Both the position numbers and the translations under genes were made by a program. 44,151 nt of DNA from a virus. The notes under the pieces are model-generated. The model saw only the letters and a list, made by a program, of their open reading frames with translations, did no database searches and was not told the DNA's origin. Shown one piece after another: positions 1 through 6,514 of this stretch (the first letter of the stretch is position 1; the number at the start of each line of letters is the position of its first letter). Location: IMG/VR virus record IMGVR_UViG_3300009788_000056, positions 1-44,151 of that record, one strand, 5' to 3'.

Positions 1-123
1 AGAGTGCTGTCTTTGTAAAAGTTGTGTAGAATCTCTAATTGATGCATGGGTGGGTGGGTGTGATAAGTTATTTGAAACAGAAGATATTAATAGGCTAAAG
101 AAATTATTCGCAATCGAGGTAGA
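1..123. repeat. Terminal direct repeat, left copy
   Basis: These 123 bases are identical to positions 44029-44151. An exact end-to-end repeat that also completes a split gene is the usual sign of a circular molecule assembled with an overlap. A true linear genome with terminal direct repeats is the alternative, but the uninterrupted reading frame across the join favours a circle of about 44,028 bp. Confidence 0.93.
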
Positions 124-133
124 AAATGAATAA
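2..133 (+). CDS. Zinc-ribbon mini-protein, 3' part (gene split by the circle junction)
   Basis: This is the C-terminal part of the gene that begins at 43967. Joined across the junction it encodes about 63 residues with C11-x2-C14 and C26-x2-C29 pairs, a likely single zinc ribbon, followed by a helical tail. The stop (131-133) overlaps the ATG of the next gene at 126. No specific function is recognised. Confidence 0.8.
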   Translation, partial: ECCLCKSCVESLIDAWVGGCDKLFETEDINRLKKLFAIEVENE

Positions 134-485
134 AATAAAATTACCATTCGGATGGAGCCTATATGTTTTAAGATGTAGTCAAGAAGAGTTAATTAATCAG
201 ACGAAGAAGCTGGGAGTAGATTTCAATTTTAAGAGAGAAGATAAAATAACGGGAATAGCAGAATTTATCTACAAAGAAAGCCCATGCGATAGTTTCTTTA
301 TAGCATGGGTAAATGGTGATAAGCCAGGTAACTTCTACCATTTATTACACGAACTTCATCATGTAATAAAACTATACACAGAACACCTAGAGATAATAGA
401 TGAAGAATTTAAAGCATATTTATTTGAAGATATTTGCAAACAATTAAAATTAGACGACGCAAAAGGGAGAGTTTCAGCACCATGA
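126..485 (+). CDS. Minimal HExxH zincin-like protein
   Basis: A 119-residue protein with HELHH at residues 75-79, followed by IIDEEFKAYLFE at about 90-101. This resembles the HExxH...E(x)nA arrangement of ImmA/IrrE-type zinc peptidases, with E93 or E94 as a possible third metal ligand. There is no signal peptide or membrane segment, so it probably acts in the cytoplasm. It is much shorter than cellular peptidases and carries no HTH. The ATG overlaps the stop of the preceding zinc-ribbon gene. The motif is seen directly; peptidase activity is inferred. A second HExxH protein lies at 5347. Confidence 0.7.
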   Translation: MNKIKLPFGWSLYVLRCSQEELINQTKKLGVDFNFKREDKITGIAEFIYKESPCDSFFIAWVNGDKPGNFYHLLHELHHVIKLYTEHLEIIDEEFKAYLFEDICKQLKLDDAKGRVSAP

Positions 486-688
486 TAACAGATGACATTT
501 TTATGGAAGTAAGATTTATGGATAATGAAGGACATTGTTATGGGAAAATAGAAGAATCAGAATTTGGTGAAAACATTTATACTTTTGTTCCAACAGACAC
601 TAATGAGATCCCTAATCCAATGCTTGAGAAAGCTAATGAGGTTGTAAAATTATTAAACGACGTTAAAGGAGAAAAAGACGATGAGTGA
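482..688 (+). CDS. Small acidic hypothetical protein
   Basis: A 68-residue acidic protein with no recognised domain. The ATG at 482 is chosen because it overlaps the upstream stop (ATGA), the arrangement used throughout this region; a TTG at 434 would extend it deep into the previous gene. It ends 8 bp inside the next gene. Confidence 0.65.
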   Translation: MITDDIFMEVRFMDNEGHCYGKIEESEFGENIYTFVPTDTNEIPNPMLEKANEVVKLLNDVKGEKDDE

Positions 689-1076
689 ACACATAAGTAT
701 TACAGGGGAAGTTGAACATTGGCATAGTCCACAGGAGATTTTTGCATACTGTCATAGATGCAAGAGAGAGAATATCAAACTAACTATAGAACTGAATCAA
801 AGTATTTGCGGATTTAACATGACAGCAAGATGTCCTAAATGTAAAAGAGCTATTTGGACAGCACCAGCAGATATGGATGAGCTGACATATTGGCATAAAA
901 AGAAAGATAAAAAATGTGATATTTGCAAAAAGCCAACCAATGAAAGAGACGCCGTTGCCTTCGGAGGAAAATTCAGTTCCAAGAAGATGCATTACTGGTG
1001 TTCAGACAAATGTTATAAAAAGTCTCAAAAGGAAGAGGACGACGCCTTAGTGTCAGGAGAAGAACAAGATGAGTGA
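681..1076 (+). CDS. Double zinc-ribbon protein
   Basis: A 131-residue protein with several cysteine pairs: CHRC near residue 24, CPKC near 51, CDIC near 79, and a C-terminal CSDKC near 107. These could form two zinc sites. The tail is acidic. It overlaps both neighbours by 8 bp, so it is translated within the same polycistron. Such proteins in viruses often bind nucleic acid or proteins; here the role is unknown. Confidence 0.72.
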   Translation: MSEHISITGEVEHWHSPQEIFAYCHRCKRENIKLTIELNQSICGFNMTARCPKCKRAIWTAPADMDELTYWHKKKDKKCDICKKPTNERDAVAFGGKFSSKKMHYWCSDKCYKKSQKEEDDALVSGEEQDE

Positions 1077-1332
1077 ATCTTTAAAAGAGATAGTAATAGT
1101 ACTTGGCATGTTTATTATAATATTATCATTTGTTGCTCTATTTTTAGGAGGGGCTTCAGAAGTAATCGGAGAAACTCCATGTGTTGATGGAATGAATAGA
1201 ATTAATCTAGAAGGGATAATGTGTGAAGATATAGAAAGAACATGGTTTGGGCAAAATGAGTGGTTATGTTTATTGGTTATAATACCAGCATTACTTGGAA
1301 TGTTTTTAATTAAATTAGGGGTGGAACAATGA
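1069..1332 (+). CDS. Small two-helix membrane protein
   Basis: An 87-residue protein with hydrophobic helices at about residues 8-27 and 66-83. The intervening loop contains two cysteines and may lie outside the cell. It is the first of a run of tiny membrane proteins. The start overlaps the upstream stop. No family is recognised. Confidence 0.65.
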   Translation: MSESLKEIVIVLGMFIIILSFVALFLGGASEVIGETPCVDGMNRINLEGIMCEDIERTWFGQNEWLCLLVIIPALLGMFLIKLGVEQ

Positions 1333-1520
1333 TAAATATAAAAAACTTCATAATCGGAGCAATTATATCTTTTGGGAGCATAGCCTTAGCAATGTGGTTT
1401 GGAAGAATAAATGACGTATTAGATTTCGTATTGTTATTCATTATGTTAATTGGAGTTCCTGGTGGGATGATAATTGCATGTTATCCAAAAGACGACGTGA
1501 AGGTGGAGGTCGACGAATGA
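1329..1520 (+). CDS. Small two-helix membrane protein
   Basis: A 63-residue protein with two hydrophobic stretches (about 5-24 and 31-50) and an acidic tail. It begins at an ATGA overlap with the preceding stop. No family is recognised. Confidence 0.62.
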   Translation: MINIKNFIIGAIISFGSIALAMWFGRINDVLDFVLLFIMLIGVPGGMIIACYPKDDVKVEVDE

Positions 1521-1681
1521 AAATATTACCAAATGTTTTAGCACATACAGGCAATGATGTTCTTGACCATTCATTCGGGAAAGCAGATGGAATAATAGGT
1601 ATAATCATAATCGGTATATTAATTCTGGTTGGTATCTGGTTAATTAGAAAACGTTACGCGAAGAAGGGAGAATCTGAATGA
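1517..1681 (+). CDS. Single-pass membrane mini-protein
   Basis: The ATG at 1517 overlaps the upstream stop (ATGA) and gives 54 residues; an upstream ATG at 1478 would extend it into the previous gene and is less likely. One strongly hydrophobic helix (IIGIIIIGILILVGIWLI) is followed by a basic tail. Function unknown. Confidence 0.6.
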   Translation: MKILPNVLAHTGNDVLDHSFGKADGIIGIIIIGILILVGIWLIRKRYAKKGESE

Positions 1682-1821
1682 TAAATTTAATAGACTGGTT
1701 GTTTACAGGAATTATTACATTGACAGGAGGAATAGGGTTATTTTTTACAACTAAAGAAATGGGCATTTTATGGAAAAGAATGTATCCTAATGGATTCCTA
1801 TATACGAGGAAACAAGAATGA
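1678..1821 (+). CDS. Single-pass membrane mini-protein, 47 aa
   Basis: Read directly from the sequence: MINLIDWLFTG..., with a hydrophobic segment over residues 4-25 and a basic C-terminal tail. It is coupled at both ends by ATGA overlaps, which is the main reason to believe so short a gene. Confidence 0.55.
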   Translation: MINLIDWLFTGIITLTGGIGLFFTTKEMGILWKRMYPNGFLYTRKQE

Positions 1822-1985
1822 TGGAATGTAAACACAAAAGAATAAAGAAGAATCATCCATTTGGACACAACGCAAGTCCCAGAATGCATTGCAAAGATTG
1901 TGGCAAAGTAATATCTTCAAAGGAGATCAGAGATAGAAATAAAAACAAACCTAAACAATTCGCGAAGAGAGGCAAAGATGAATAA
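1818..1985 (+). CDS. Basic single zinc-ribbon protein, 55 aa
   Basis: Starts with MMECKHKRIKKNHPFG and has a CKDC pair near residue 26; C4/H6 may complete a metal site. It is lysine/arginine-rich, so nucleic-acid binding is possible. It overlaps the preceding stop and the next ATG (1978). Confidence 0.58.
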   Translation: MMECKHKRIKKNHPFGHNASPRMHCKDCGKVISSKEIRDRNKNKPKQFAKRGKDE

Positions 1986-2277
1986 AGAAGATATTTTCCC
2001 TGTAATGGTATTATGTTTTATTGTAATTGTATTTGGTTCTATGATGGTATTAATAACATTATTAATGATTGATGGAGCAACTTCAGAATATAAATATAGT
2101 ATTGATGTACCATGTTATGATAAATTCGGGAATGAAATTTATGACTTAATGTGTGAAAAGGAAATACATTGTGGGGCTATCTTCAAGACAAGAATAGTTA
2201 ATGGTAATACTTATTCATGTGATGAAGACATAGGACTTATTCGTAATTCTAAACAAAGGAGTAAGGATGGGAAATAA
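1978..2277 (+). CDS. Single-pass membrane protein with cysteine-containing ectodomain
   Basis: A 99-residue protein with a hydrophobic helix at about residues 8-31, then a domain with four cysteines (VPCYDKFG, LMCEKEIHC, YSCDED) that could form disulfides outside the cell. The tail is basic. It overlaps both neighbours. Function unknown. Confidence 0.62.
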   Translation: MNKEDIFPVMVLCFIVIVFGSMMVLITLLMIDGATSEYKYSIDVPCYDKFGNEIYDLMCEKEIHCGAIFKTRIVNGNTYSCDEDIGLIRNSKQRSKDGK

Positions 2278-2587
2278 ACAAGAGAGAAGTTTAACTTGGA
2301 AGTATTTCTGGCAACAGAAATGGAAAGAGACTGGGTTTGTAATAATTCCATTAAGTTTATTATTATTGTATAGGATGTACAGATTACTAAGTATCAATGA
2401 AGTACAAGAGTTTATAATTTTCTTAAAAGATTTAATTGTAGGATTATTAATAGTTGGGATGATAGCATTGTTTTCTTTAGCAATATTGGTATATTTTATA
2501 GATTGGTTAATATGTAATTGGGAAACTGCAAAGAAAAGAGCTAAGAAGGAAGTTCGCAATATTAAAAAAGGGAGTCGTAAAAAATGA
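2267..2587 (+). CDS. Small multi-pass membrane protein
   Basis: A 106-residue protein with hydrophobic helices near 25-42 and 50-85 and a strongly basic C-terminus, giving a likely cytoplasmic tail. It overlaps both neighbours by a few bases. No family is recognised. Confidence 0.6.
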   Translation: MGNKQERSLTWKYFWQQKWKETGFVIIPLSLLLLYRMYRLLSINEVQEFIIFLKDLIVGLLIVGMIALFSLAILVYFIDWLICNWETAKKRAKKEVRNIKKGSRKK

Positions 2588-2787
2588 ATCTAACGACAGG
2601 CAATTGGGTTTATATGGGATTAATCTTTGGATCATTTGTGGGTATGTTGTATGATTATTGGATACAATTTTTTATTTTCACAGATGTTCTATTATTCTTT
2701 ATGATACTAGACATTATACAACGATGCAATTTAAATCATATGGGAAGTAAAACTAATAGTATTAAAAGGGAGGTTAAGAAGAAATGA
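2584..2787 (+). CDS. Small two-helix membrane protein
   Basis: A 67-residue protein with two hydrophobic segments (about 7-23 and 27-44) and a basic tail. It is coupled to its neighbours by ATGA overlaps. Its layout matches the genes on either side. Confidence 0.58.
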   Translation: MNLTTGNWVYMGLIFGSFVGMLYDYWIQFFIFTDVLLFFMILDIIQRCNLNHMGSKTNSIKREVKKK

Positions 2788-3077
2788 ATAAGAAACTAAA
2801 GAATTTTTTTATTGGAGTATGGGACTGTTTAGTATTTATAGCATATCTAAAATTTTATATTATGTGTCTATGCAGTTATTTGTTGGTATTAGTTCTTTCT
2901 ATTTATATCCTTGAACAAGCTGGAAAAGATATAACTATTATAGGTAATGCTGCGAAATATGCCGGATATGTAGGAATATTCTGGGTATTTATAATAATGT
3001 TCGATAAGGCAAATATGATGTGGCTGAAAAATAAAGTTCGCAATTTAAATCAAGGGCGTAAAGGTGAAAACAATTAA
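2784..3077 (+). CDS. Small membrane protein
   Basis: A 97-residue protein with three possible hydrophobic segments (about 9-25, 27-46, 62-76) and a basic tail with IRN/VRNLN-like residues, as in the gene at 2267. It is the last gene of the first small-membrane-protein run; the next gene has its own promoter. Confidence 0.58.
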   Translation: MNKKLKNFFIGVWDCLVFIAYLKFYIMCLCSYLLVLVLSIYILEQAGKDITIIGNAAKYAGYVGIFWVFIIMFDKANMMWLKNKVRNLNQGRKGENN

Positions 3078-3078
3078 A

Positions 3079-3087
3079 TATATAAAG
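3079..3087 (+). promoter_or_regulatory. TATA box of leaderless gene 3108
   Basis: TATATAAAG is centred about 25 bp before the ATG at 3108, the spacing expected when an archaeal transcript begins at the start codon. No ribosome binding site lies between. Confidence 0.6.
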
Positions 3088-3107
3088 TTTAAACTATTAT
3101 ATTTTTT

Positions 3108-3596
3108 ATGGTGTTGAAATCAACCATAGCAGCTAGAGGAGCTGCAAGGAGGGCCACGAAGGCCGCACAAAGAGAAAGGTCTAGATTAATCATACAAAAA
3201 AGAAGGACTAGTGGAAGGAGTAAGATATTAAAAACAAGTAGAGTTATAACCCAGAGTAAATCAAAAAGTGGGAGTAGTAGGTCTTCTTCTTCATCGAATG
3301 TGAAGAACACGAACATTAGAAGAAGAAAATTAATTAGTACAAATGATTTTGCTATCAAAAAATTTAATCAATTAAACGCAGGAAGAAGCGTAGCAGATAA
3401 ATCTTCTTTCACCGCAGCAACTCCAGTCGGGAGACAGAATGGTAAGCTTAAGATACAAGATATACAATATACTTTTCAGAAGAGAAAATTAATAGCCCTT
3501 AGGAGGCTTAATGGAACGGGAATAATCGATGAAGAAAAATTTATAAAAAAATCCAGAGTAGATCCAATTAGTAATAATGTTTACATAAGGATTTAA
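3108..3596 (+). CDS. Highly basic, low-complexity protein, probable nucleic-acid binder
   Basis: A 162-residue protein very rich in lysine, arginine and serine, with a serine run near residues 55-62. No cysteine motifs or membrane segments are present. Its composition resembles viral DNA-condensing or virion-associated basic proteins. It is the first gene of a transcript driven by the TATA box at 3079. Confidence 0.6.
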   Translation: MVLKSTIAARGAARRATKAAQRERSRLIIQKRRTSGRSKILKTSRVITQSKSKSGSSRSSSSSNVKNTNIRRRKLISTNDFAIKKFNQLNAGRSVADKSSFTAATPVGRQNGKLKIQDIQYTFQKRKLIALRRLNGTGIIDEEKFIKKSRVDPISNNVYIRI

Positions 3597-3617
3597 ACAT
3601 AAAGAGGAGACGTAAAA

Positions 3618-3782
3618 ATTCCACTACCAAGACCATGTAATAAATGCGGAAGAAGATTCCAGCCAAAAAAAAAAGAAAGGATATGTATAGACTGTAGGGC
3701 TACCGTAAAGAATGTAAACTTTATAAAGATGATATGCTATAGAAACAATATAGGAATCAAAAAGTTAAATCAATTTTGGTAA
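3618..3782 (+). CDS. Zinc-ribbon protein with apparent ATT start
   Basis: The open frame encodes about 54 residues with PCNKCGRRFQP and ICIDC, a classic CxxC...CxxC zinc ribbon with basic flanks. No ATG, GTG or TTG lies at the right place. A strong ribosome binding site (GAGGAG, 3604-3609) is followed 8 bases later by ATT at 3618, which opens the frame. ATT initiation is rare but known (bacterial infC). An upstream sequencing error that destroyed an ATG is the alternative. Confidence 0.55.
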   Translation: MPLPRPCNKCGRRFQPKKKERICIDCRATVKNVNFIKMICYRNNIGIKKLNQFW

Positions 3783-3790
3783 ACTAAATC

Positions 3791-3952
3791 ATGGAAAATG
3801 GTAAAGAAATACTAAAGCAGATATTAATACTTATATTAATCCTTACTGTGCCAGCATTAATCGGATGGATATTCGGCGCCTGGGGAGCAATTGTTGTATT
3901 GACCGTCGTATTATGTATTGTTGCTCATTATGCCATAAAATATCAAGGATAA
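3791..3952 (+). CDS. Two-helix membrane mini-protein, 53 aa
   Basis: Read from the sequence: MENGKEILKQ, then hydrophobic helices at about 8-25 and 28-46 with a short GAWGA turn. It ends HYAIKYQG and is followed two bases later by the next ATG. Function unknown. Confidence 0.58.
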   Translation: MENGKEILKQILILILILTVPALIGWIFGAWGAIVVLTVVLCIVAHYAIKYQG

Positions 3953-3953
3953 A

Positions 3954-4307
3954 ATGAAACAATTAAAATTTAACAAAAAAGATCCTAATATGGGAGACGT
4001 TTCTGGAATTCTTAGGATAGATGGTAAGATTTTATATTTTAAATTCAATCAATCAGAGCAAGCTCAAGCAATAATAACAAGTACAAAGGCAAGAGGGGCA
4101 ATTGTTACAGAGGGTAGAAAGTGGATTAGAATTAATATATTTGCAGAAAATAAGGAAGTAATTTTAAATAAAGAACAATTTAATGTCGACGATAAAACAG
4201 ATAATGAAGTAGAAGACATATTATTAAGATTTTATAGTGAAAAATATACTCAAGCTGGATTCGAGTGCGAAATTTCAGAATTAAATAAAAACGATACTGA
4301 GAATTAA
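3954..4307 (+). CDS. Hypothetical soluble protein
   Basis: A 117-residue soluble protein with mixed alpha/beta character and an acidic C-terminal third. No motif is recognised. Its stop codon lies in the loop of a perfect 8-bp inverted repeat (4292-4317). Confidence 0.6.
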   Translation: MKQLKFNKKDPNMGDVSGILRIDGKILYFKFNQSEQAQAIITSTKARGAIVTEGRKWIRINIFAENKEVILNKEQFNVDDKTDNEVEDILLRFYSEKYTQAGFECEISELNKNDTEN

Positions 4308-4317
4308 CCCAGTATCG
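4292..4317 (+). promoter_or_regulatory. Hairpin spanning the stop codon of gene 3954
   Basis: CGATACTG (4292-4299) pairs perfectly with CAGTATCG (4310-4317), with the TAA stop inside the 10-base loop. No T-run follows, so it is not an obvious terminator. It may affect mRNA stability or be a protein-binding site. Confidence 0.45.
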
Positions 4318-4342
4318 CCACGTCTCTGTTGAAACCCCTGCC

Positions 4343-4675
4343 ATGAAAGACAAACAACAACAAAACAAAAGTGAACAAACTTTAAAAGTTTTTGGAAAGA
4401 AGACAAACTTCTTTCTTTTTGTTTTATATATTCTTGGAGCTTTTCTGGTTGGATTTTTCAGCATAAAAATATTTCTAACACTTTTACTAACTCCAATTCT
4501 AGCGGTCTATAATGGTGCGTATAATCAATATATCATTTCTAATGACCCGGAATATTTTAAACTTGCTGCAATATTTGCAAAGAATTGGTTACAAGCTTGG
4601 ATTTTTTTAATATTGGGTGCGATGTTGTTGTTCTTTAGAAAGGCAATTAAAAATAAACTAGAAGAAAATGAGTGA
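4343..4675 (+). CDS. Membrane protein, 2-3 helices
   Basis: A 110-residue protein with a charged N-terminus, hydrophobic helices at about 22-56 and 80-97, and a basic, then acidic tail. It overlaps the next gene by 8 bp. No ribosome binding site is evident before the ATG; the hairpin at 4292 lies just upstream. Confidence 0.6.
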   Translation: MKDKQQQNKSEQTLKVFGKKTNFFLFVLYILGAFLVGFFSIKIFLTLLLTPILAVYNGAYNQYIISNDPEYFKLAAIFAKNWLQAWIFLILGAMLLFFRKAIKNKLEENE

Positions 4676-5027
4676 CAAAAAACCTAGAAAAAATCCACTG
4701 ATGATGTTTTTTTCATTAGGAGATAAAGTAACTAAAGGTAATCCTGTTACGAAAGCAAAATTTGATTACTCTTTTATGTGGATTTTATTTTCTGCCTTTG
4801 TCATTTTATTTCTCAGAAATTTAACCTTATTTATTCAGACATGGGAAATTGGTTATTTACCATGGACATTAATGGGATTGGCCATTTCATGGTTTCAATA
4901 CTATGCTTTGAAACAGTTTTACCATGTTAAGGAAAATATGATAAAGTTACACTCAGGACAGCTTACAAAGCCAGCAGAACCTATTATAGAGGATACTGTG
5001 AGTGAAATGATGGAGGAATTTAAATAA
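4668..5027 (+). CDS. Two-helix membrane protein
   Basis: A 119-residue protein with a basic N-terminus, hydrophobic helices at about 35-58 and 64-82, and a soluble acidic C-terminal tail. It overlaps the preceding gene. No family is recognised. Confidence 0.6.
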   Translation: MSDKKPRKNPLMMFFSLGDKVTKGNPVTKAKFDYSFMWILFSAFVILFLRNLTLFIQTWEIGYLPWTLMGLAISWFQYYALKQFYHVKENMIKLHSGQLTKPAEPIIEDTVSEMMEEFK

Positions 5028-5041
5028 TTAGGAGGTAAAAA

Positions 5042-5347
5042 ATGGAAGAACAAATAACACAACCAACACCAAAACAAACTGAACCAAAGCAGTCTTCAGA
5101 GGATAGAGAAATTGAAAGATTGTCTAGAGAGAATGAAGATAAACAAATCGCTTTTGATAAACAAAGAGAAATTGAAAGATTAAAAATACAAAGCAATAAG
5201 TTAGATATGCAGAGTAGAGATATGCAAAAAAGATTCAACCCTAGATTCAAATTTACTAAAGAAAAAGCCAAGTTTTGGTCAATAGCAACAGTGATAGCTA
5301 TTGCGGTGGCAATAATATTAGTTAAAATAGTGCAAAAATTATTTTAA
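5042..5347 (+). CDS. Coiled-coil protein with C-terminal membrane anchor
   Basis: A 101-residue protein with a P/Q/T-rich N-terminus, a charged heptad-like region at about 20-65 and one hydrophobic helix near the end (about 78-96). A tail-anchored topology is likely. A good ribosome binding site (GGAGGT, 5031-5036) supports the start. The stop overlaps the next ATG. Confidence 0.62.
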   Translation: MEEQITQPTPKQTEPKQSSEDREIERLSRENEDKQIAFDKQREIERLKIQSNKLDMQSRDMQKRFNPRFKFTKEKAKFWSIATVIAIAVAIILVKIVQKLF

Positions 5348-5694
5348 TGGTTAAAATTATAAAAACTAATTATGGAATTGCATCTAGGTGTGGAGATGTT
5401 GTTAGGGTAAATAGAAGACTTGATAAGTATCCAAAACTAAAAAAAGTCATTATAGATCATGAGTTATATCATTCTACTAAATATAATTTTGAAGATTTAA
5501 CAATGGAATTTTCTATTTCTCAATTAAAGGGGTTGAGATGGAATTATTATAACTTTATATTAACTCATCCAAGTTGCTGGACAGAATACTCTCCAGTATC
5601 ATTTGAAGATAAAGAAATTAAAGTGAGCCTAAGTATATTGATCTTTTGGTTGTTCGCCATTGGGTTTTTTTGGCTATTATTTACATTACTATGA
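5347..5694 (+). CDS. HExxH zincin-like protein with C-terminal membrane helix
   Basis: A 115-residue protein with HELYH at residues 38-42, then a conserved-looking stretch (YNFEDL, YYNFILTHP, CWTEYSP) and a hydrophobic helix at about 95-114. I recall similar short proteins in DPANN-associated sequences with HELEH, a ThxPKxW-like motif and a C-terminal helix; that recollection is unverified. The metal motif is seen directly. It could be a membrane-tethered protease or a degenerate zinc-binding protein. Confidence 0.65.
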   Translation: MVKIIKTNYGIASRCGDVVRVNRRLDKYPKLKKVIIDHELYHSTKYNFEDLTMEFSISQLKGLRWNYYNFILTHPSCWTEYSPVSFEDKEIKVSLSILIFWLFAIGFFWLLFTLL

Positions 5695-5945
5695 AGAATA
5701 AAACACAAATAATTATATTAGTATTCTGCATAGTTGTATCTTTATTACTTTCAGCGTCTATATATATCAGAGGTCATGATAATTCTTGTGATAAATGTCA
5801 AATAGATTTTATAACTACACAATATTCTGGTATTATTCTAGATAAACCTTATATAAAGACTGTTAATGTTACAGATTTGTATTCTGGTCTACTTAGAAAT
5901 GAATGTATAATTAAATGGGATAGGAATCAAGGTTATTATGGATAG
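5691..5945 (+). CDS. Single-pass membrane protein with CxxC ectodomain
   Basis: The ATG at 5691 overlaps the upstream stop and gives 84 residues; a TTG at 5646 is less likely. A helix at about 5-22 precedes SCDKCQIDF and a later cysteine. It resembles the next gene in layout (helix, then CxxC, then a distal Cys), suggesting paralogues. Confidence 0.58.
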   Translation: MKNKTQIIILVFCIVVSLLLSASIYIRGHDNSCDKCQIDFITTQYSGIILDKPYIKTVNVTDLYSGLLRNECIIKWDRNQGYYG

Positions 5946-6168
5946 TGATAAGGCGATTAAGTTGTTGAAGATTGTTTTGATAATTTCACTAGCACTCCTT
6001 GCGCTTACAGTTACAAAATATAAAACTAATGATTGCCAGTTATGTTTTTTTGAGATTAAAGAGAAAGAATTAAATATAGGATCTTTCTTAGATTATTACT
6101 ATGAAGAATGTTTTTATATGCGAGATGAGCTGATTGTAGAAATAAATAATAATGGAGGTAAAAAATGA
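5938..6168 (+). CDS. Single-pass membrane protein with CxxC ectodomain
   Basis: A 76-residue protein with a helix at about 8-26 followed by DCQLCFFEI and a later EECF. It has the same layout as the gene at 5691. It overlaps the previous gene by 8 bp. The exposed cysteines may be disulfide-bonded outside the cell. Confidence 0.58.
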   Translation: MDSDKAIKLLKIVLIISLALLALTVTKYKTNDCQLCFFEIKEKELNIGSFLDYYYEECFYMRDELIVEINNNGGKK

Positions 6169-6359
6169 AAGAACCAGAAAAATTAGTTTGTGATTGGTGT
6201 AAAAAACCTATCGAAAATAAAGATGAAAGATGTGAAGTTAAAGTATTTAACAAAGGCGAAGATAACGATGGCGATGTTTTAGACTGTTGTGTTAAGTGTT
6301 TTCAACCACTGAAGCCGAAAGCTGTTGGTAAAGGGAAGGGATTATCTTTGGGATTTTAA
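6165..6359 (+). CDS. Small zinc-ribbon protein
   Basis: A 64-residue protein with CDWC near residue 9 and DCCVKC near 40, a likely four-cysteine zinc site, and a basic glycine-rich tail. A GGAGGT ribosome binding site precedes the ATG by 6 bases. It is the last gene before a new promoter. Confidence 0.65.
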   Translation: MKEPEKLVCDWCKKPIENKDERCEVKVFNKGEDNDGDVLDCCVKCFQPLKPKAVGKGKGLSLGF

Positions 6360-6364
6360 TTAGG

Positions 6365-6378
6365 AAGCTTTATATATA
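6365..6378 (+). promoter_or_regulatory. TATA promoter of leaderless gene 6398
   Basis: AAGCTTTATATATA ends about 20 bp before the ATG at 6398 (TATA centre about -25), consistent with leaderless transcription. A nearly identical block (AAGCTTTAAATATA) precedes the fibre operon at 24006. Confidence 0.6.
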
Positions 6379-6397
6379 GGTAGTGAGTAGTATATTT

Positions 6398-6514
6398 ATG
6401 AAATGTAAACGATGTAAGCACGAATGGGAGTATAAAGGAAAGAGTGAATGGTATGCTACTTGCCCTCATTGTTATAATAAAGTTAGAATTATTAAGGAGA
6501 AGAAAGATGAATAA
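6398..6514 (+). CDS. Zinc-ribbon mini-protein, 38 aa
   Basis: Reads MKCKRCKHEWEYKGKSEW then YATCPHCYNKV: a compact CxxC-x15-CxxC ribbon with a basic tail. The ATG sits at the position expected for the start of the transcript from the 6365 TATA block. It overlaps the next gene by 8 bp. The form is common in archaeal and viral genomes; the role is unknown. Confidence 0.68.
   Translation: MKCKRCKHEWEYKGKSEWYATCPHCYNKVRIIKEKKDE

Noticed and set aside
46-62. G-rich run GGGTGGGTGGGTG as a G-quadruplex
   Set aside because: Only three GGG runs are present and the sequence is coding (WVGGCD); a fourth run is missing.
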